In this document: positions 15,197 to 23,202 of the stretch, piece by piece
Layout of the letters: each line of letters starts with the position of its first letter
How positions within the stretch are numbered: the first letter of the stretch is position 1
DNA from: Paracoccaceae bacterium
GTDB lineage: Bacteria > Pseudomonadota > Alphaproteobacteria > Rhodobacterales > Rhodobacteraceae
Reading direction: 5' to 3'
Assembly: GCA_002402045.2 (NCBI GenBank)
Contig: NVUX02000114.1
Span: forward strand, 1-38,468
Length of the DNA stretch: 38,468 nucleotides
The notes under the pieces: generated by a model
The model's database searches: none
The model's input: the letters and a program-made list of their open reading frames with translations, nothing else
Told to the model about the DNA's origin: nothing
Position numbers and translations under genes: made by a program

Positions 15197-16723
15197 TTAA
15201 GCGGGTTCTTCTGCAATGAGGGCTTGCGCGAAAAACGCCTCGGGGCCTTCTATCTCGCGCAATTTCTTACCGTCTATCAGCCAAAACCGGCTTCCAACCT
15301 CCCGCACAAAAGTACGGTCATGCGAAACCAGCAAGCTGGTGGCGTCATGCGCGGTAAGCTCGTCCTCCAGCGCTTCCTGCCCCTCGATATCGAGGTGGTT
15401 TGTTGGCTCATCAAGTAGATAAAAGTTGGGTTTGGTAAGGCGCAAAACCAGCATGGCCAGCCGCATTTTTTGGCCACCGGATAGCGCCGCCAGTTTGGAT
15501 TTTTGCAGGTCTATCGAAAATCCGGCCCCCGCCAACAGCCCGAGCGCGCGTTGGTCCCCAATATCAAAACGCTGGGTGATTTCTTCGAGTGGCGTGCGGC
15601 TGTGGTCCAGCTGGGAAAGCCCTTGGTCTGAAAAACCGAGCTGGATGGACGGCGTGGTGCGGATGCCCACCGCCTCATTCGTAATGGCCTTATGCAGCAA
15701 TGAAATCAGGCGCGTTTTGCCGGTGCCATTGGCCCCGAGTAGCACAATTCGATCACCTCGGTTTATCCAGATTTTGCCGGTTTTAAACAGCACGCGGCCA
15801 TCAGGGGTGGTCACCTCAACATCGTCAAACGCCACCAGCGCTTTGGCATGGGTGCCGCTATTGCCAAGCTTAATATCCCCCGCCGATCGCTCTTGATGCG
15901 CGGGGCGCGCGCTGGTTTCCAGCCGCTCGGCGCGATCCTTGAGCTGCTTGGTTTTGGTAATTAGTAGATCAGAGCCAGAGTTTACTCCGATGTTTTTCAA
16001 CTTGGCCGCTTGACGGCGCAACTGTTTGGCTTGCTTGATGTCATTACCATATTTCCGAGCGTCAGCGGCGTCGGCCTCTTCCAACGCGGTGCGGGCTTGG
16101 CTGTAGGGCAGGGCAAACAGGCGCGAAGCGGTTTCACGCAGAAAAAGCGTTCGGTTGGTAACCTCGTCCAGAAATGCCCTGTCATGGCTGGCGATGATAA
16201 GCGGCACGCCCCGCGCCGTGGTTTCCAGCCAGCTTTGCAGCAGGCCAATGCGGGAAAGATCAAGGTGGTTGGTCGGCTCGTCCATCAACATCAGATCAGG
16301 CTCTTGCACCCAAACCCGCGCCAGCATGGCAATGCGCTGCCAGCCGCCCGAAAGTGCGCTCATCTGTTTTTTGTGGTGCTCAAAGGGTACCTTCAGGTCA
16401 TCCAGCACCACATCTACCCGCCAGCTTTCATATTCAGATTGCTCGGGCGGGAGCGCTGAAAGCACAGTATCATATAGCGATAGCGGCAAAAGAGTTTTAG
16501 GCATCTCTTGCTGTAAGTGCCCCACCCGCAGCCCGCGCGCGCGGGTAATTTCGCCACTGGTAATGTCGGCGGTGCCGGCAATGCAGTGTAGCAATGTTGA
16601 TTTCCCCCGCCCATTGCCTGCAATCAGGCCAATGCGGTCTCCCTTTTCAAGCGAGAGGTTAAGATCGGTAAAAAGCGGCAGGCCAAGGGTTACGGAGAGG
16701 TCTTTGAGGTTAAGGATAGTCAT
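15197..16723 (-). CDS. ABC-F family ATPase (ribosome-associated)
   Basis: A 508-residue protein with two ATP-binding cassettes and no membrane segments, the layout of the ABC-F family (Uup/EttA/antibiotic-resistance types) that acts at the ribosomal E site. Walker A loops are 'GNGRGKST' and 'GANGTGKT', signatures are 'LSGGWQRIAML' and 'LSGGQKMRLAML', and both sites have 'MDEPTNHLD' or 'LDEPTNHLD'. The linker between domains (about 225-290) is charged and helical. The ATG at 16723 opens the conserved 'MTILNLKDLSV'; an upstream in-frame ATG at 16768 precedes the terminator-like hairpin and is rejected. A short reading frame and a hairpin with a T-run lie upstream, suggesting attenuation control. 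Whether it confers resistance cannot be told. Confidence 0.9.
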   Translation of the reverse strand: MTILNLKDLSVTLGLPLFTDLNLSLEKGDRIGLIAGNGRGKSTLLHCIAGTADITSGEITRARGLRVGHLQQEMPKTLLPLSLYDTVLSALPPEQSEYESWRVDVVLDDLKVPFEHHKKQMSALSGGWQRIAMLARVWVQEPDLMLMDEPTNHLDLSRIGLLQSWLETTARGVPLIIASHDRAFLDEVTNRTLFLRETASRLFALPYSQARTALEEADAADARKYGNDIKQAKQLRRQAAKLKNIGVNSGSDLLITKTKQLKDRAERLETSARPAHQERSAGDIKLGNSGTHAKALVAFDDVEVTTPDGRVLFKTGKIWINRGDRIVLLGANGTGKTRLISLLHKAITNEAVGIRTTPSIQLGFSDQGLSQLDHSRTPLEEITQRFDIGDQRALGLLAGAGFSIDLQKSKLAALSGGQKMRLAMLVLRLTKPNFYLLDEPTNHLDIEGQEALEDELTAHDATSLLVSHDRTFVREVGSRFWLIDGKKLREIEGPEAFFAQALIAEEPA

Positions 16724-16739
16724 GGGTGATCCAGTCTTG

Positions 16740-16763
16740 AAAAACATGCCCGATGGGCGGGCA
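16740..16763 (-). terminator. Candidate attenuator terminator before the ABC-F gene
   Basis: Reading the minus strand, TGCCCG-CCCAT-CGGGCA forms a 6-bp GC-rich stem followed by TG and five T residues (16744-16740). It lies 17 bp before the ABC-F start and downstream of a 21-codon reading frame. The segment GGGCAG at 16805-16800 is exactly complementary to CTGCCC at 16764-16759, which includes most of the 5' arm, so an alternative antiterminator pairing is possible. Confidence 0.5.
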
Positions 16764-16804
16764 GACATAGGCAGACCGGAAAACGAAGCGCGTTTGAGCC
16801 TGCC

Positions 16805-16870
16805 CTACAAACGTATTTGCAGGGCCAAGACGGGGCCACGGGTTCGATCATGATAATGGAATGTTTTCAT
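16805..16870 (-). CDS. Possible leader peptide of the ABC-F gene (21 codons)
   Basis: A short frame begins at ATG 16870-16868, preceded at good distance by AAAGGGGG, and ends at TAG 16807-16805. The peptide starts MKTFHYHDRTRG and ends LALQIRL. It lies 81 bp upstream of the ABC-F start. Between them is a hairpin with a T-run and a sequence able to pair alternatively with it. ABC-F resistance genes of other bacteria are known to be controlled by ribosome stalling on such short frames. Translation of this one is inferred only. Confidence 0.4.
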   Translation of the reverse strand: MKTFHYHDRTRGPVLALQIRL

Positions 16871-17029
16871 AACGCCCCCTTTTGTGTGCGGTTCCAATGC
16901 ATATAACTTAGCAAGCAACGCTCGGTGCGGCAATGGCAAGTATTTCAGCCCTCGAGTTATCAACGGTTGTGTCCGCCTCCGAATCACATACACATTTAGC
17001 AACAGCTGATTCGAAAGGAAAACAGGCCA

Positions 17030-17788
17030 GTGAGCAAAACTGAGGAATACCGAATTTATGCCATCGGAGACATCCACGGATGTTTGGCTGAGCTGGAAAA
17101 CATGCAGGCACGAATTAAAGCGGACCTTGCCGCGCGGCCCCATCTCAAACCGCTCGTGATTTACCTTGGTGATTATATGGACCGTGGCCCCGACTGCCGA
17201 GGCGTGTTGGAAAACCTGATGAAAGCAAACACGTCCGCCCTTCCGGCGCGCTTTCTCTATGGCAACCATGACAGCTATCCCAAGCTTTTTCTTAACGACC
17301 CGATAAGCTTGCACGGCTGCCGTTACCATTGGCTTGACCCCGTAATGGGGGGGCAAATAACCCTCGAAAGCTACGGTGCATGGGGGGCGAAACCTGAAAA
17401 AGCCGAGGCCTTTAGTGATGCATTTAGCGATGTTTACCCGCAAGCTCATTTTGACTGGATTGAGGGTTGTGAGCGCTCTATCCATATAGGCGGATATTTC
17501 TTCGCCCATGCAGGGGTGGATCCAACGCGCCCACTCGATCAGCAGTTAGAATACGACTTGATGTGGATTCGGCAACCCTTCTTGAGTTTCAAAGAAGATT
17601 TGGGGGCCATCGTGGTGCATGGTCATACGCCTGTTGACGAAGTGGAAAACCACGGCAACCGAATTGCGGTGGATACAGGCGCTGTTTTTGGCCGCAAACT
17701 TTCGTGCCTTGTGCTGGAAAATGAGGTGCAGGAACTATTATTGGAGCCATCAGGCCGCGCGCCCTGCCCTGTGATTGCCGGAGCGTAG
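17030..17788 (+). CDS. Metallophosphoesterase (serine/threonine phosphatase-like)
   Basis: A 252-residue calcineurin-like phosphoesterase. All metal-binding motifs are seen in order: 'GDIHGCLAEL' (12-21), 'GDYMDRGPDC' (around 46-55), 'GNHDSYP' (around 79), and 'VVHGHTPVDEV' with 'VDTGAVFG' near the C-terminus. The set matches bacterial PrpA/ApaH-like phosphatases, which hydrolyse phosphoproteins or dinucleoside polyphosphates. The start is GTG, supported by AAAGGA ten bases upstream. It is divergent from the ABC-F gene and converges on an unknown AT-rich gene. Confidence 0.9.
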   Translation: MSKTEEYRIYAIGDIHGCLAELENMQARIKADLAARPHLKPLVIYLGDYMDRGPDCRGVLENLMKANTSALPARFLYGNHDSYPKLFLNDPISLHGCRYHWLDPVMGGQITLESYGAWGAKPEKAEAFSDAFSDVYPQAHFDWIEGCERSIHIGGYFFAHAGVDPTRPLDQQLEYDLMWIRQPFLSFKEDLGAIVVHGHTPVDEVENHGNRIAVDTGAVFGRKLSCLVLENEVQELLLEPSGRAPCPVIAGA

Positions 17789-17792
17789 AAAG

Positions 17793-18434
17793 CTAGTTTG
17801 GCGCGTCGATCAGTGTGCGTGGGTTTTCGCATTGGACAATACTCGCATCTCGCCCAAGACCGTCCCAGCAATTGCTTATGCCGCAGTTTCTTAATCGCCC
17901 TTCGATTCTATTCGGTATAAAATTTCCTGTGGCTCTCTCCGCCATTTCTGCGCGGAGTGCCGGGCCAATAAAGTTCCATTCCGTGCAAATTTGAGCAACG
18001 AGTTTTTTGTAAATATTCCCGTTGGTAAGACTGTCAGACAGTTCCAAAGCCTCAATCGCAAAGCTATCTACGATGGGAACTGTGACTGCAATTTCCTCCA
18101 CCCACGTTAGGCGAGGGTGGGTCTCTGGTCCGATGGAGTTAGGGGGGCGCCGAAAGTTAAGGATTTGTGTAATGGGGCCTGTGGGGTATTTTATCGTTAG
18201 ATCAGGATGATGAAATTGGTATGGTGAAAGATACAGAGTTAACAAACGCGCCGCACTGTTTCTAAAATCCTCAAGTTTCACTTCAACCAGTCTATCTATA
18301 ACTTCGCCGGTTTCCTGGTTGGTCAAGACAAGCTCAAAATAGCCACCTAGGCTGGTGAAGGGTAATGGCTTCACGGACCCCGTGAGTAAATATTTTGCAT
18401 GCGATGTTTCAACATTCTCCAACAGGTAACACAT
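17793..18434 (-). CDS. Hypothetical protein, unrecognised
   Basis: A 213-residue frame with no family I recognise. It seems soluble: no signal peptide or membrane helix. A 'GGYFELVLTNQETGEVIDRLVEVKLEDF' region suggests beta structure near residues 30-58. Four of its five Cys lie in the C-terminal half, including 'RNCGISNCWDGLG'. Its composition is more AT-rich than the flanking genes, and it sits 5 bp from the end of the convergent phosphoesterase gene. Together with the next gene (50 bp upstream, same strand) it looks like a small acquired pair. The start at 18434 is the first ATG of the frame. Confidence 0.55.
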   Translation of the reverse strand: MCYLLENVETSHAKYLLTGSVKPLPFTSLGGYFELVLTNQETGEVIDRLVEVKLEDFRNSAARLLTLYLSPYQFHHPDLTIKYPTGPITQILNFRRPPNSIGPETHPRLTWVEEIAVTVPIVDSFAIEALELSDSLTNGNIYKKLVAQICTEWNFIGPALRAEMAERATGNFIPNRIEGRLRNCGISNCWDGLGRDASIVQCENPRTLIDAPN

Positions 18435-18484
18435 GCCCCTTAAGGCTGTTACGCCCGAATATAAATGCTGGTGCTCGGCTTGGT

Positions 18485-18976
18485 CTAAAACTCTTGATGC
18501 TCACCATCGAGGCACTCTAGCGAGCCTGTAACTAAGCGCCAGCGCTGGATTTGCCCAAGCCCTGTTTCAAACACGCCGACAACCGGAACAATGGCCGATG
18601 CCAAGGGGCTTGTCCAAATTTGACAATAGCGATGCCTGATCCTAGTTGGGTCACCTTCGTTTTCAAGGCAAAAGCTGGGCCTTCCATCCTCATTAACAGG
18701 GCCAAGCTTGAGTGAATTCAAGTTTTCCAAGGGGGTGGTTGAATGCTCAAGTTCTGCTTGTTTGATAAATTCATAAACATTATTCTGGAGGTGAAAATAG
18801 TAACCAACTATAGATAAAACGATAGCGTAAAAAGCTGTGGCAACTAAAAACCGACGTGTTTTAAATTTTCTGCTTAAAATTCCTTTTAGCAAAATAATGA
18901 AAAACCAGACATAGCAAACGACAATCGCGATGAGTGCGCCTGAAACCCAAAAAATACCGCTATATGTAATTCCCAT
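18485..18976 (-). CDS. Hypothetical membrane protein, unrecognised
   Basis: A 163-residue frame with two clear hydrophobic helices, at about 8-32 ('IFWVSGALIAIVVCYVWFFI') and 45-62 ('FLVATAFYAIVLSIVGYYF'), followed by a polar domain of about 100 residues. That domain holds Cys in 'RPSFCLEN', 'RYCQIW' and 'SLECLDG', possibly periplasmic. No family recognised. Codon and base use are AT-rich compared with neighbours. It lies 50 bp upstream of another unknown gene on the same strand, so the two may be co-expressed. Confidence 0.55.
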   Translation of the reverse strand: MGITYSGIFWVSGALIAIVVCYVWFFIILLKGILSRKFKTRRFLVATAFYAIVLSIVGYYFHLQNNVYEFIKQAELEHSTTPLENLNSLKLGPVNEDGRPSFCLENEGDPTRIRHRYCQIWTSPLASAIVPVVGVFETGLGQIQRWRLVTGSLECLDGEHQEF

Positions 18977-19185
18977 TTTTCCGGTCTCGATATGTAATGC
19001 AATTCAGACGTATTCTGAGCATATTTCAGTCGTACGAACAAGGGAATCCCGCTGAAGAAAACATCTTGGGGTTGCTTGGCGGCCAAGTGCAGCGCAGCTA
19101 AAACGTGCTGTGCCCCTAAATTGGGCCGTTAAGTGCAATGGTGCGGGTGCATGGTTGCCGCCGCTGAAAGGCCTGACGCGCCGTG

Positions 19186-19773
19186 TTAGTTTGTCCGGTA
19201 ATTTTGACCAATATCGTCTTCGCGGATGATCAGGGTATCCACTGCATCATTTTGCGCCACGCGCTTCATGATGGCCCCGGGGAAGAGCGTTACCGGGATG
19301 TCGGAAAACTGCGGAAAATCATTCAGCACGTCTGAAATAGCCGCGGCGCAAAACAGCTTGCCAACATGGCCGCGGGCTTGGGAGGCGGCGATCATGGCGT
19401 CGGCCTGCTCGCGGCTAATTTCAAGGGTTTGCACCTTCACGTAATAGCCAAACCGCGCGTGGTAAGAATTGTAATAGCTGGCAAAAAGCGGGGTGATTCC
19501 GTAAACCACGTCATCACGGCGCGGAAGCTGGGTATGCCTGAAGCTCCCTGCCGGATCATAGATGATCTGCTGGGAGCCGTTGATAAGCAGCGCCGAGTGC
19601 TCGCCAAATTCGGAGTTGGCATTGATCATCGTGATCAGCGAAACCGAAGCCGGTGCGGAGTTGCTAAACTGCGCGGCCGAAATCGCTTCAGCCGGTGCTG
19701 TGCCGCTATTGCTGGCGCAACCGGTAATAAACAGGCTCAGCCCAAGCAAAATTGTTGATGTAAGCGCCCGCAT
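19186..19773 (-). CDS. Putative envelope lipoprotein with possible permuted papain-like fold
   Basis: A 195-residue lipoprotein with signal peptide and lipobox 'FITGC' (Cys19). The mature part has 'EFGEHSALLINGSQQIIYDPAGSFRH' in two pieces around residues 56-81 and later 'GKLFCAAAISDVLNDFPQF' near 138-156. A His in a strand followed later by a Cys at the start of a helix is the order seen in circularly permuted NlpC/P60-like (YiiX-type) peptidases or amidases, so a Cys hydrolase of the cell envelope is possible. This is inference from pattern only. It is separated by 12 bp from the cytochrome oxidase subunit IV gene. Confidence 0.7.
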   Translation of the reverse strand: MRALTSTILLGLSLFITGCASNSGTAPAEAISAAQFSNSAPASVSLITMINANSEFGEHSALLINGSQQIIYDPAGSFRHTQLPRRDDVVYGITPLFASYYNSYHARFGYYVKVQTLEISREQADAMIAASQARGHVGKLFCAAAISDVLNDFPQFSDIPVTLFPGAIMKRVAQNDAVDTLIIREDDIGQNYRTN

Positions 19774-19785
19774 GGCCCGCTCCGA

Positions 19786-19920
19786 TCAGGAGTTGAAGAT
19801 AGCCAGGAAAACCAGAATACCAATGGAAATGCCGCCGATCCAAATACAGCCTGTGATAAATCCTGCGAAGGTTTTTTCCTGATTGCTTACGTCCATTGTG
19901 CCGTGCTTGTATTCGCTCAT
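19786..19920 (-). CDS. aa3-type cytochrome c oxidase subunit IV
   Basis: A 44-residue single-helix membrane protein starting 'MSEYKHGTMDVSNQEKTFAGF' and ending in the hydrophobic helix 'IWIGGISIGILVFLAIFNS'. This is the typical form of the small subunit IV of alphaproteobacterial aa3 cytochrome c oxidases, first known from Paracoccus. The frame is open further upstream, but the family start is the ATG at 19920, preceded by a GGGAGA-like ribosome site. It is encoded away from the other oxidase genes, as is usual for this subunit. Confidence 0.9.
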   Translation of the reverse strand: MSEYKHGTMDVSNQEKTFAGFITGCIWIGGISIGILVFLAIFNS

Positions 19921-19984
19921 TTTGCATCTCCCGATTTTGGTTTTGTTTGGTGTGCCAGAAATTGGCCGGTTTGAAAAGGGGGTT

Positions 19985-21007
19985 TCAAAGATTGCGCCAC
20001 AGAAACGCCCCATCGGCCCGCCGCTCACGGCTAACCTCGCCCCTTTGGTATAGGTGATTCACGTGGCCAATGGCCTCAACCAAGGCCAGCCCATACTCCC
20101 CATCGCCAATTTTTCGCTTAAACAGCGGTTGAAAACACTCCGCCGCCGTGCGCGGCTCAACTAGGTGGGCTTTGAGGCGCTCTAAAGCGGAGTGGTGGTT
20201 ATTTATCAGCTGGGTAAGGCGGGCTTTTAGGCCGGTAAACGGCAGCTTATGGCCGGGCAGCACAAGGTGGTGCGGCGCGGCAAACGGCCTAAGCCGCTCA
20301 CAGCTTTCAAACCACGCGCCCACAGGGTCGGCCTCCGGCTCAGTGGCATAAACGCCGAGGTTTGAGGAGATGCCGGCAATCACCTGATCGCCCGCGATCA
20401 CCACATCGTCTGACCACAGGGTTATATGGTCGGGGGCGTGGCCCTGCCCAAGCCGAACGGTAAACGCGCGGGCTCCGATTTGCAGCGTGTCACCCTCATC
20501 CAGCCGCTTAAAGCCGAGCGGCATAGGGGCTACGACGTCGGAAAAGTTAAACGGCCGCTCGGCTTTCCGCTTTTCATAAAACGCGCTGTCCATGCCCGCG
20601 CTGCGGTAAAACGCCAGCGTTTCTTCGGGCCATGTTTCCTGCACATCCAGCGTCAGCATGCGGGCAAATAGCCACGCGGTGCGGGTGGTCCACAGCTCGG
20701 CGCCATGCGCTGATTGCAGCCAACCCTCCATGCCCACATGGTCTGGGTGGTGGTGCGTAAGAATCACCCGCTTTATCGGCTTGCCTTGCAGCGGCCCTGC
20801 CATCAGAGCCTCCCACAGGGCGCGGCCTTTGCTGGAGTTCATGCCCGCGTCAATCAGCGTCCAACCGTCGCCATCTTCCAGCGCGTAAATATTTACATGG
20901 TCAAGCTTCATCGGCAGCGGCAGGCGGATCCAGTGGATGCCGTCTGCGACCTCTATCATCTCGGCCCCTTCGGGCGGTGTCTCAAACGGGAATTTTAAGG
21001 TGCTCAT
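19985..21007 (-). CDS. MBL fold metallo-hydrolase
   Basis: A 340-residue metallo-beta-lactamase-fold hydrolase. The metal motif 'THHHPDHVGMEGW' (around 84-96) has the HxHxDH set, and a further His in 'RLGQGHAPDHITLW' and Asp in 'VIAGDQVI' complete the di-metal site. The C-terminal part has a winged-helix-like region ending in 'HLYQRGEVSRERRADG', like LACTB2/glyoxalase II-type proteins. The substrate is unknown. It overlaps the acyl-CoA dehydrogenase gene by 4 bp, so it may act on a CoA thioester or related product of the same pathway. Confidence 0.9.
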   Translation of the reverse strand: MSTLKFPFETPPEGAEMIEVADGIHWIRLPLPMKLDHVNIYALEDGDGWTLIDAGMNSSKGRALWEALMAGPLQGKPIKRVILTHHHPDHVGMEGWLQSAHGAELWTTRTAWLFARMLTLDVQETWPEETLAFYRSAGMDSAFYEKRKAERPFNFSDVVAPMPLGFKRLDEGDTLQIGARAFTVRLGQGHAPDHITLWSDDVVIAGDQVIAGISSNLGVYATEPEADPVGAWFESCERLRPFAAPHHLVLPGHKLPFTGLKARLTQLINNHHSALERLKAHLVEPRTAAECFQPLFKRKIGDGEYGLALVEAIGHVNHLYQRGEVSRERRADGAFLWRNL

Positions 21008-22698
21008 AGGGCTAACGGGTCGGCATAAAGCGGGGCGTCGCCTTCACGGGCGGCTGAGCAAAGCGCGTCTACCACCTGCATGGTTTGCCGGATATGAAAG
21101 CGTGCCAGCGGCAGGCGGGCCTCGTCTGCCATGGCAGATTTCAGCAGGTAATGCCCGCCGAGCGCCAGCGCAAAGGCGCGCAAATATTGGGTGGCCCCCG
21201 CAAACCGAGCATTTGGCTCAGCGCTCACCATCCAGTGGGTGGTTACCGTCAGGCTGTTTTCAGCGCCATGTAAAAAGGCCGCCAAGTCTGGGTGCTTTTC
21301 TTCGGCCATCGCCGCCGTTAGCCCAATTTCGGCCAGCAGCGCAAACGCTGCTTTGCCGCCGTCTTTCAGCTTGCGGCCCACCATATCCATGGCCTGAATG
21401 CCGTTTGTGCCTTCATAAATGGCCGTTACGCGCACATCGCGGTAAAACTGCGCCGCGCCGGTTTCTTCAATATAGCCCATGCCGCCATGCACCTGCACGC
21501 CCAGCTCGGCCACTTCGCAGCCGGTATCCGTGCCAAAGGCCTTGGCGATGGGGGTAAGAAACGCCGCGCGGGCGGCTGAAGCCTCGTCGCCATTGGCGCG
21601 CGCAAGGTCGAGGCTGACCGCGCAATCAAGGCAGATCGCCCGGGCGATTTGGGTGAGAGACTTCATCGTCATCAGGTTTCGCCGCACATCGGCATGGCCA
21701 ATAATCGCCGCCTCGCCCTCAACCGGCGTGCGCCCCTGCTTGCGCTCATGGGCAAATTTAAGCGCCATCTGGTAAGCGGCCTCGGCCTGGGAAAGCCCCT
21801 GAATGCCCACGCCAAGGCGGGCATTATTCATCATGGTAAACATCGCGGCCATGCCGCCGTTTTCCGCACCAACCATCCAGCCGGTGGCGCCCTCAAAGGC
21901 CATAATGGCCGTGGGCGAGCCATGCAGGCCGAGCTTGTGCTCAAGGCTCACCACATGCAGGCTGTTGGCCACGCCGGGGTTGCCGGCCTCATCCGGAATG
22001 AACTTTGGCACCGCAAATAGCGAAATCCCCCGCGTGCCCGCCGCCCCATCAGGCAGCCGCGCCAACACCAAGTGCACGATGTTTTCGGCCACATCATGGT
22101 CGCCCCAGCTGATAAATATCTTCTGGCCGGAAATGCTAAAGCTACCGTCGCCATTATCCGAAGCTTTGGTGCTAAGCGCGCCCACATCACTGCCCGCCTG
22201 CGGCTCCGTCAGGTTCATCGTGCCAGTCCACTGGCCCGATACCAGCTTGGCAAGATAAACATCCTTCAGTGCGTCCGACGCATGATGCTCAAACGCCTCG
22301 ATCTGTCCTTGGGTCATCAGCGGGTTCAGCGCCAGCGAAAGGCAAGCGGATGACATCATCTCGTTTACCGCCACCGTTAGCGCCATCGGCATGCCCATGC
22401 CACCATAAGCCTCGGGGCCGTTCATGCCCACCCAGCCGCCTGTTGCAAGGGCCTGATACCCCTCGCGAAACCCCGGCGAACAGCGCACCACGCCGTTTTC
22501 CAGTTTCGCACCGTTTTCGTCACCCACGCGATTAAGCGGCGCAATCACGCCTTCAGCCAGCTTGGCGGCCTCATCAAATATCGCTGCCGCCGTGTCGAGC
22601 GTAGCATCGGCAAACAGTTCGGTTTCCCCCAGTCGCGCGCCACCCAGCACGTTTTCCAATAAAAAGGTAATGTCCGATACCGGCGCGCGATAAGCCAT
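21004..22698 (-). CDS. Acyl-CoA dehydrogenase, long form with C-terminal domain
   Basis: A 564-residue FAD-linked acyl-CoA dehydrogenase of the longer bacterial type, with an extra N-terminal segment ('FLLENVLGGARLGETELF') and a C-terminal acyl-CoA dehydrogenase extension. Signatures are 'GTMNLTEPQAGSDVGALSTKA' (split around 156-176), 'ISGQKIFISWGDHD' and 'IYEGTNGIQAMDMVGRK', whose Glu is the catalytic base. It should oxidise acyl-CoA to trans-2-enoyl-CoA; chain length is not predictable. It is translationally coupled to the downstream MBL hydrolase. A long hairpin upstream separates it from the YciI operon. Confidence 0.93.
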   Translation of the reverse strand: MAYRAPVSDITFLLENVLGGARLGETELFADATLDTAAAIFDEAAKLAEGVIAPLNRVGDENGAKLENGVVRCSPGFREGYQALATGGWVGMNGPEAYGGMGMPMALTVAVNEMMSSACLSLALNPLMTQGQIEAFEHHASDALKDVYLAKLVSGQWTGTMNLTEPQAGSDVGALSTKASDNGDGSFSISGQKIFISWGDHDVAENIVHLVLARLPDGAAGTRGISLFAVPKFIPDEAGNPGVANSLHVVSLEHKLGLHGSPTAIMAFEGATGWMVGAENGGMAAMFTMMNNARLGVGIQGLSQAEAAYQMALKFAHERKQGRTPVEGEAAIIGHADVRRNLMTMKSLTQIARAICLDCAVSLDLARANGDEASAARAAFLTPIAKAFGTDTGCEVAELGVQVHGGMGYIEETGAAQFYRDVRVTAIYEGTNGIQAMDMVGRKLKDGGKAAFALLAEIGLTAAMAEEKHPDLAAFLHGAENSLTVTTHWMVSAEPNARFAGATQYLRAFALALGGHYLLKSAMADEARLPLARFHIRQTMQVVDALCSAAREGDAPLYADPLAL

Positions 22699-22810
22699 TG
22701 TGATCTCCCGATGATCGTCTGATTCTGTGAATCTGTTTTCCCCAACCTATGGGTCAGGGAATAGATCATCAAGCAAAACGCGACGTAATTGGCCGCAAAC
22801 GCCAAGGATT

Positions 22811-22864
22811 GAGCGCGGCGCGCGTGGGGTGTTGCCGCAAGCACCACCCTCACCGCGCCGCGAG
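22811..22864. terminator. Long imperfect hairpin downstream of the YciI gene
   Basis: Arms CGCGGCGCG (22814-22822) and CGCGCCGCG (22854-22862) pair perfectly. Inside them GTGGGGTG pairs with CACC-CCTCAC with one bulged base, leaving a 13-base loop. It starts 8 bp after the stop of the YciI gene and lies between that operon and the acyl-CoA dehydrogenase gene. There is no T-run. It may be a terminator or a small palindromic repeat. Confidence 0.5.
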
Positions 22865-22872
22865 GGCCGGGG

Positions 22873-23181
22873 CTATTCCATCTTGAAGGCCACTAACTCT
22901 GCTACTTCCACTTCGCCCATCTCCAGATGTGGGCAGGCTTTGGCAATCTCCATCGCCGCGTCCATGCTTTCGGCCTTCACAACCGAATAGCCGCTCAGCC
23001 CACCAGCGCGGGTGCTACCGTCTTTGCCAATAATCGTCGGCGCCTTAAACGGCGTGCCGAAGTTGACGATATTTTCGCCTAAATCCTGCATCCACTTCGC
23101 CCAGCGGCCCCTCGCCGCCTCGCCGGCTTCTTTTGAGTCCGGCTGGTCAAAGCCGTGATATATAATAATAAATTCTGGCAT
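22873..23181 (-). CDS. YciI family protein
   Basis: A 102-residue YCII-related protein, starting 'MPEFIIIYHGFDQPDSKEAGEA' and containing 'TRAGGLSGYSVVKAESMDAAMEIAKACPHLEMG' split around residues 57-90. It lacks the DGPF motif of the paralogue at 10920-11261 and has no adjacent sigma factor. It is the last gene of an ArsR-SRPBCC-YciI unit, 21 bp after the SRPBCC gene. The function of the family is not well defined; small-molecule binding or hydrolysis is possible. Confidence 0.88.
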   Translation of the reverse strand: MPEFIIIYHGFDQPDSKEAGEAARGRWAKWMQDLGENIVNFGTPFKAPTIIGKDGSTRAGGLSGYSVVKAESMDAAMEIAKACPHLEMGEVEVAELVAFKME

Positions 23182-23202
23182 GTCTGCACTCCCTTTGGTT
23201 GG

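Larger units (their letters stand above)
16724..17029. other. Intergenic region between divergent ABC-F and phosphoesterase genes
   Basis: These 306 bp separate two divergent genes. The left part (16740-16882) carries the possible leader peptide and attenuator of the ABC-F gene. The right part must hold promoters for both directions, but I see no convincing -35/-10 pair. A ribosome site AAAGGA at 17014-17019 serves the GTG start of the phosphoesterase gene. A longer minus-strand frame through here overlaps the phosphoesterase gene and is a shadow. Confidence 0.5.

Noticed and set aside
16871-17509. The long minus-strand frame that contains the 21-codon leader
   Set aside because: Its upstream part is antisense to the metallophosphoesterase gene. 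Only the last 21 codons, which have their own ATG and ribosome site, are considered.
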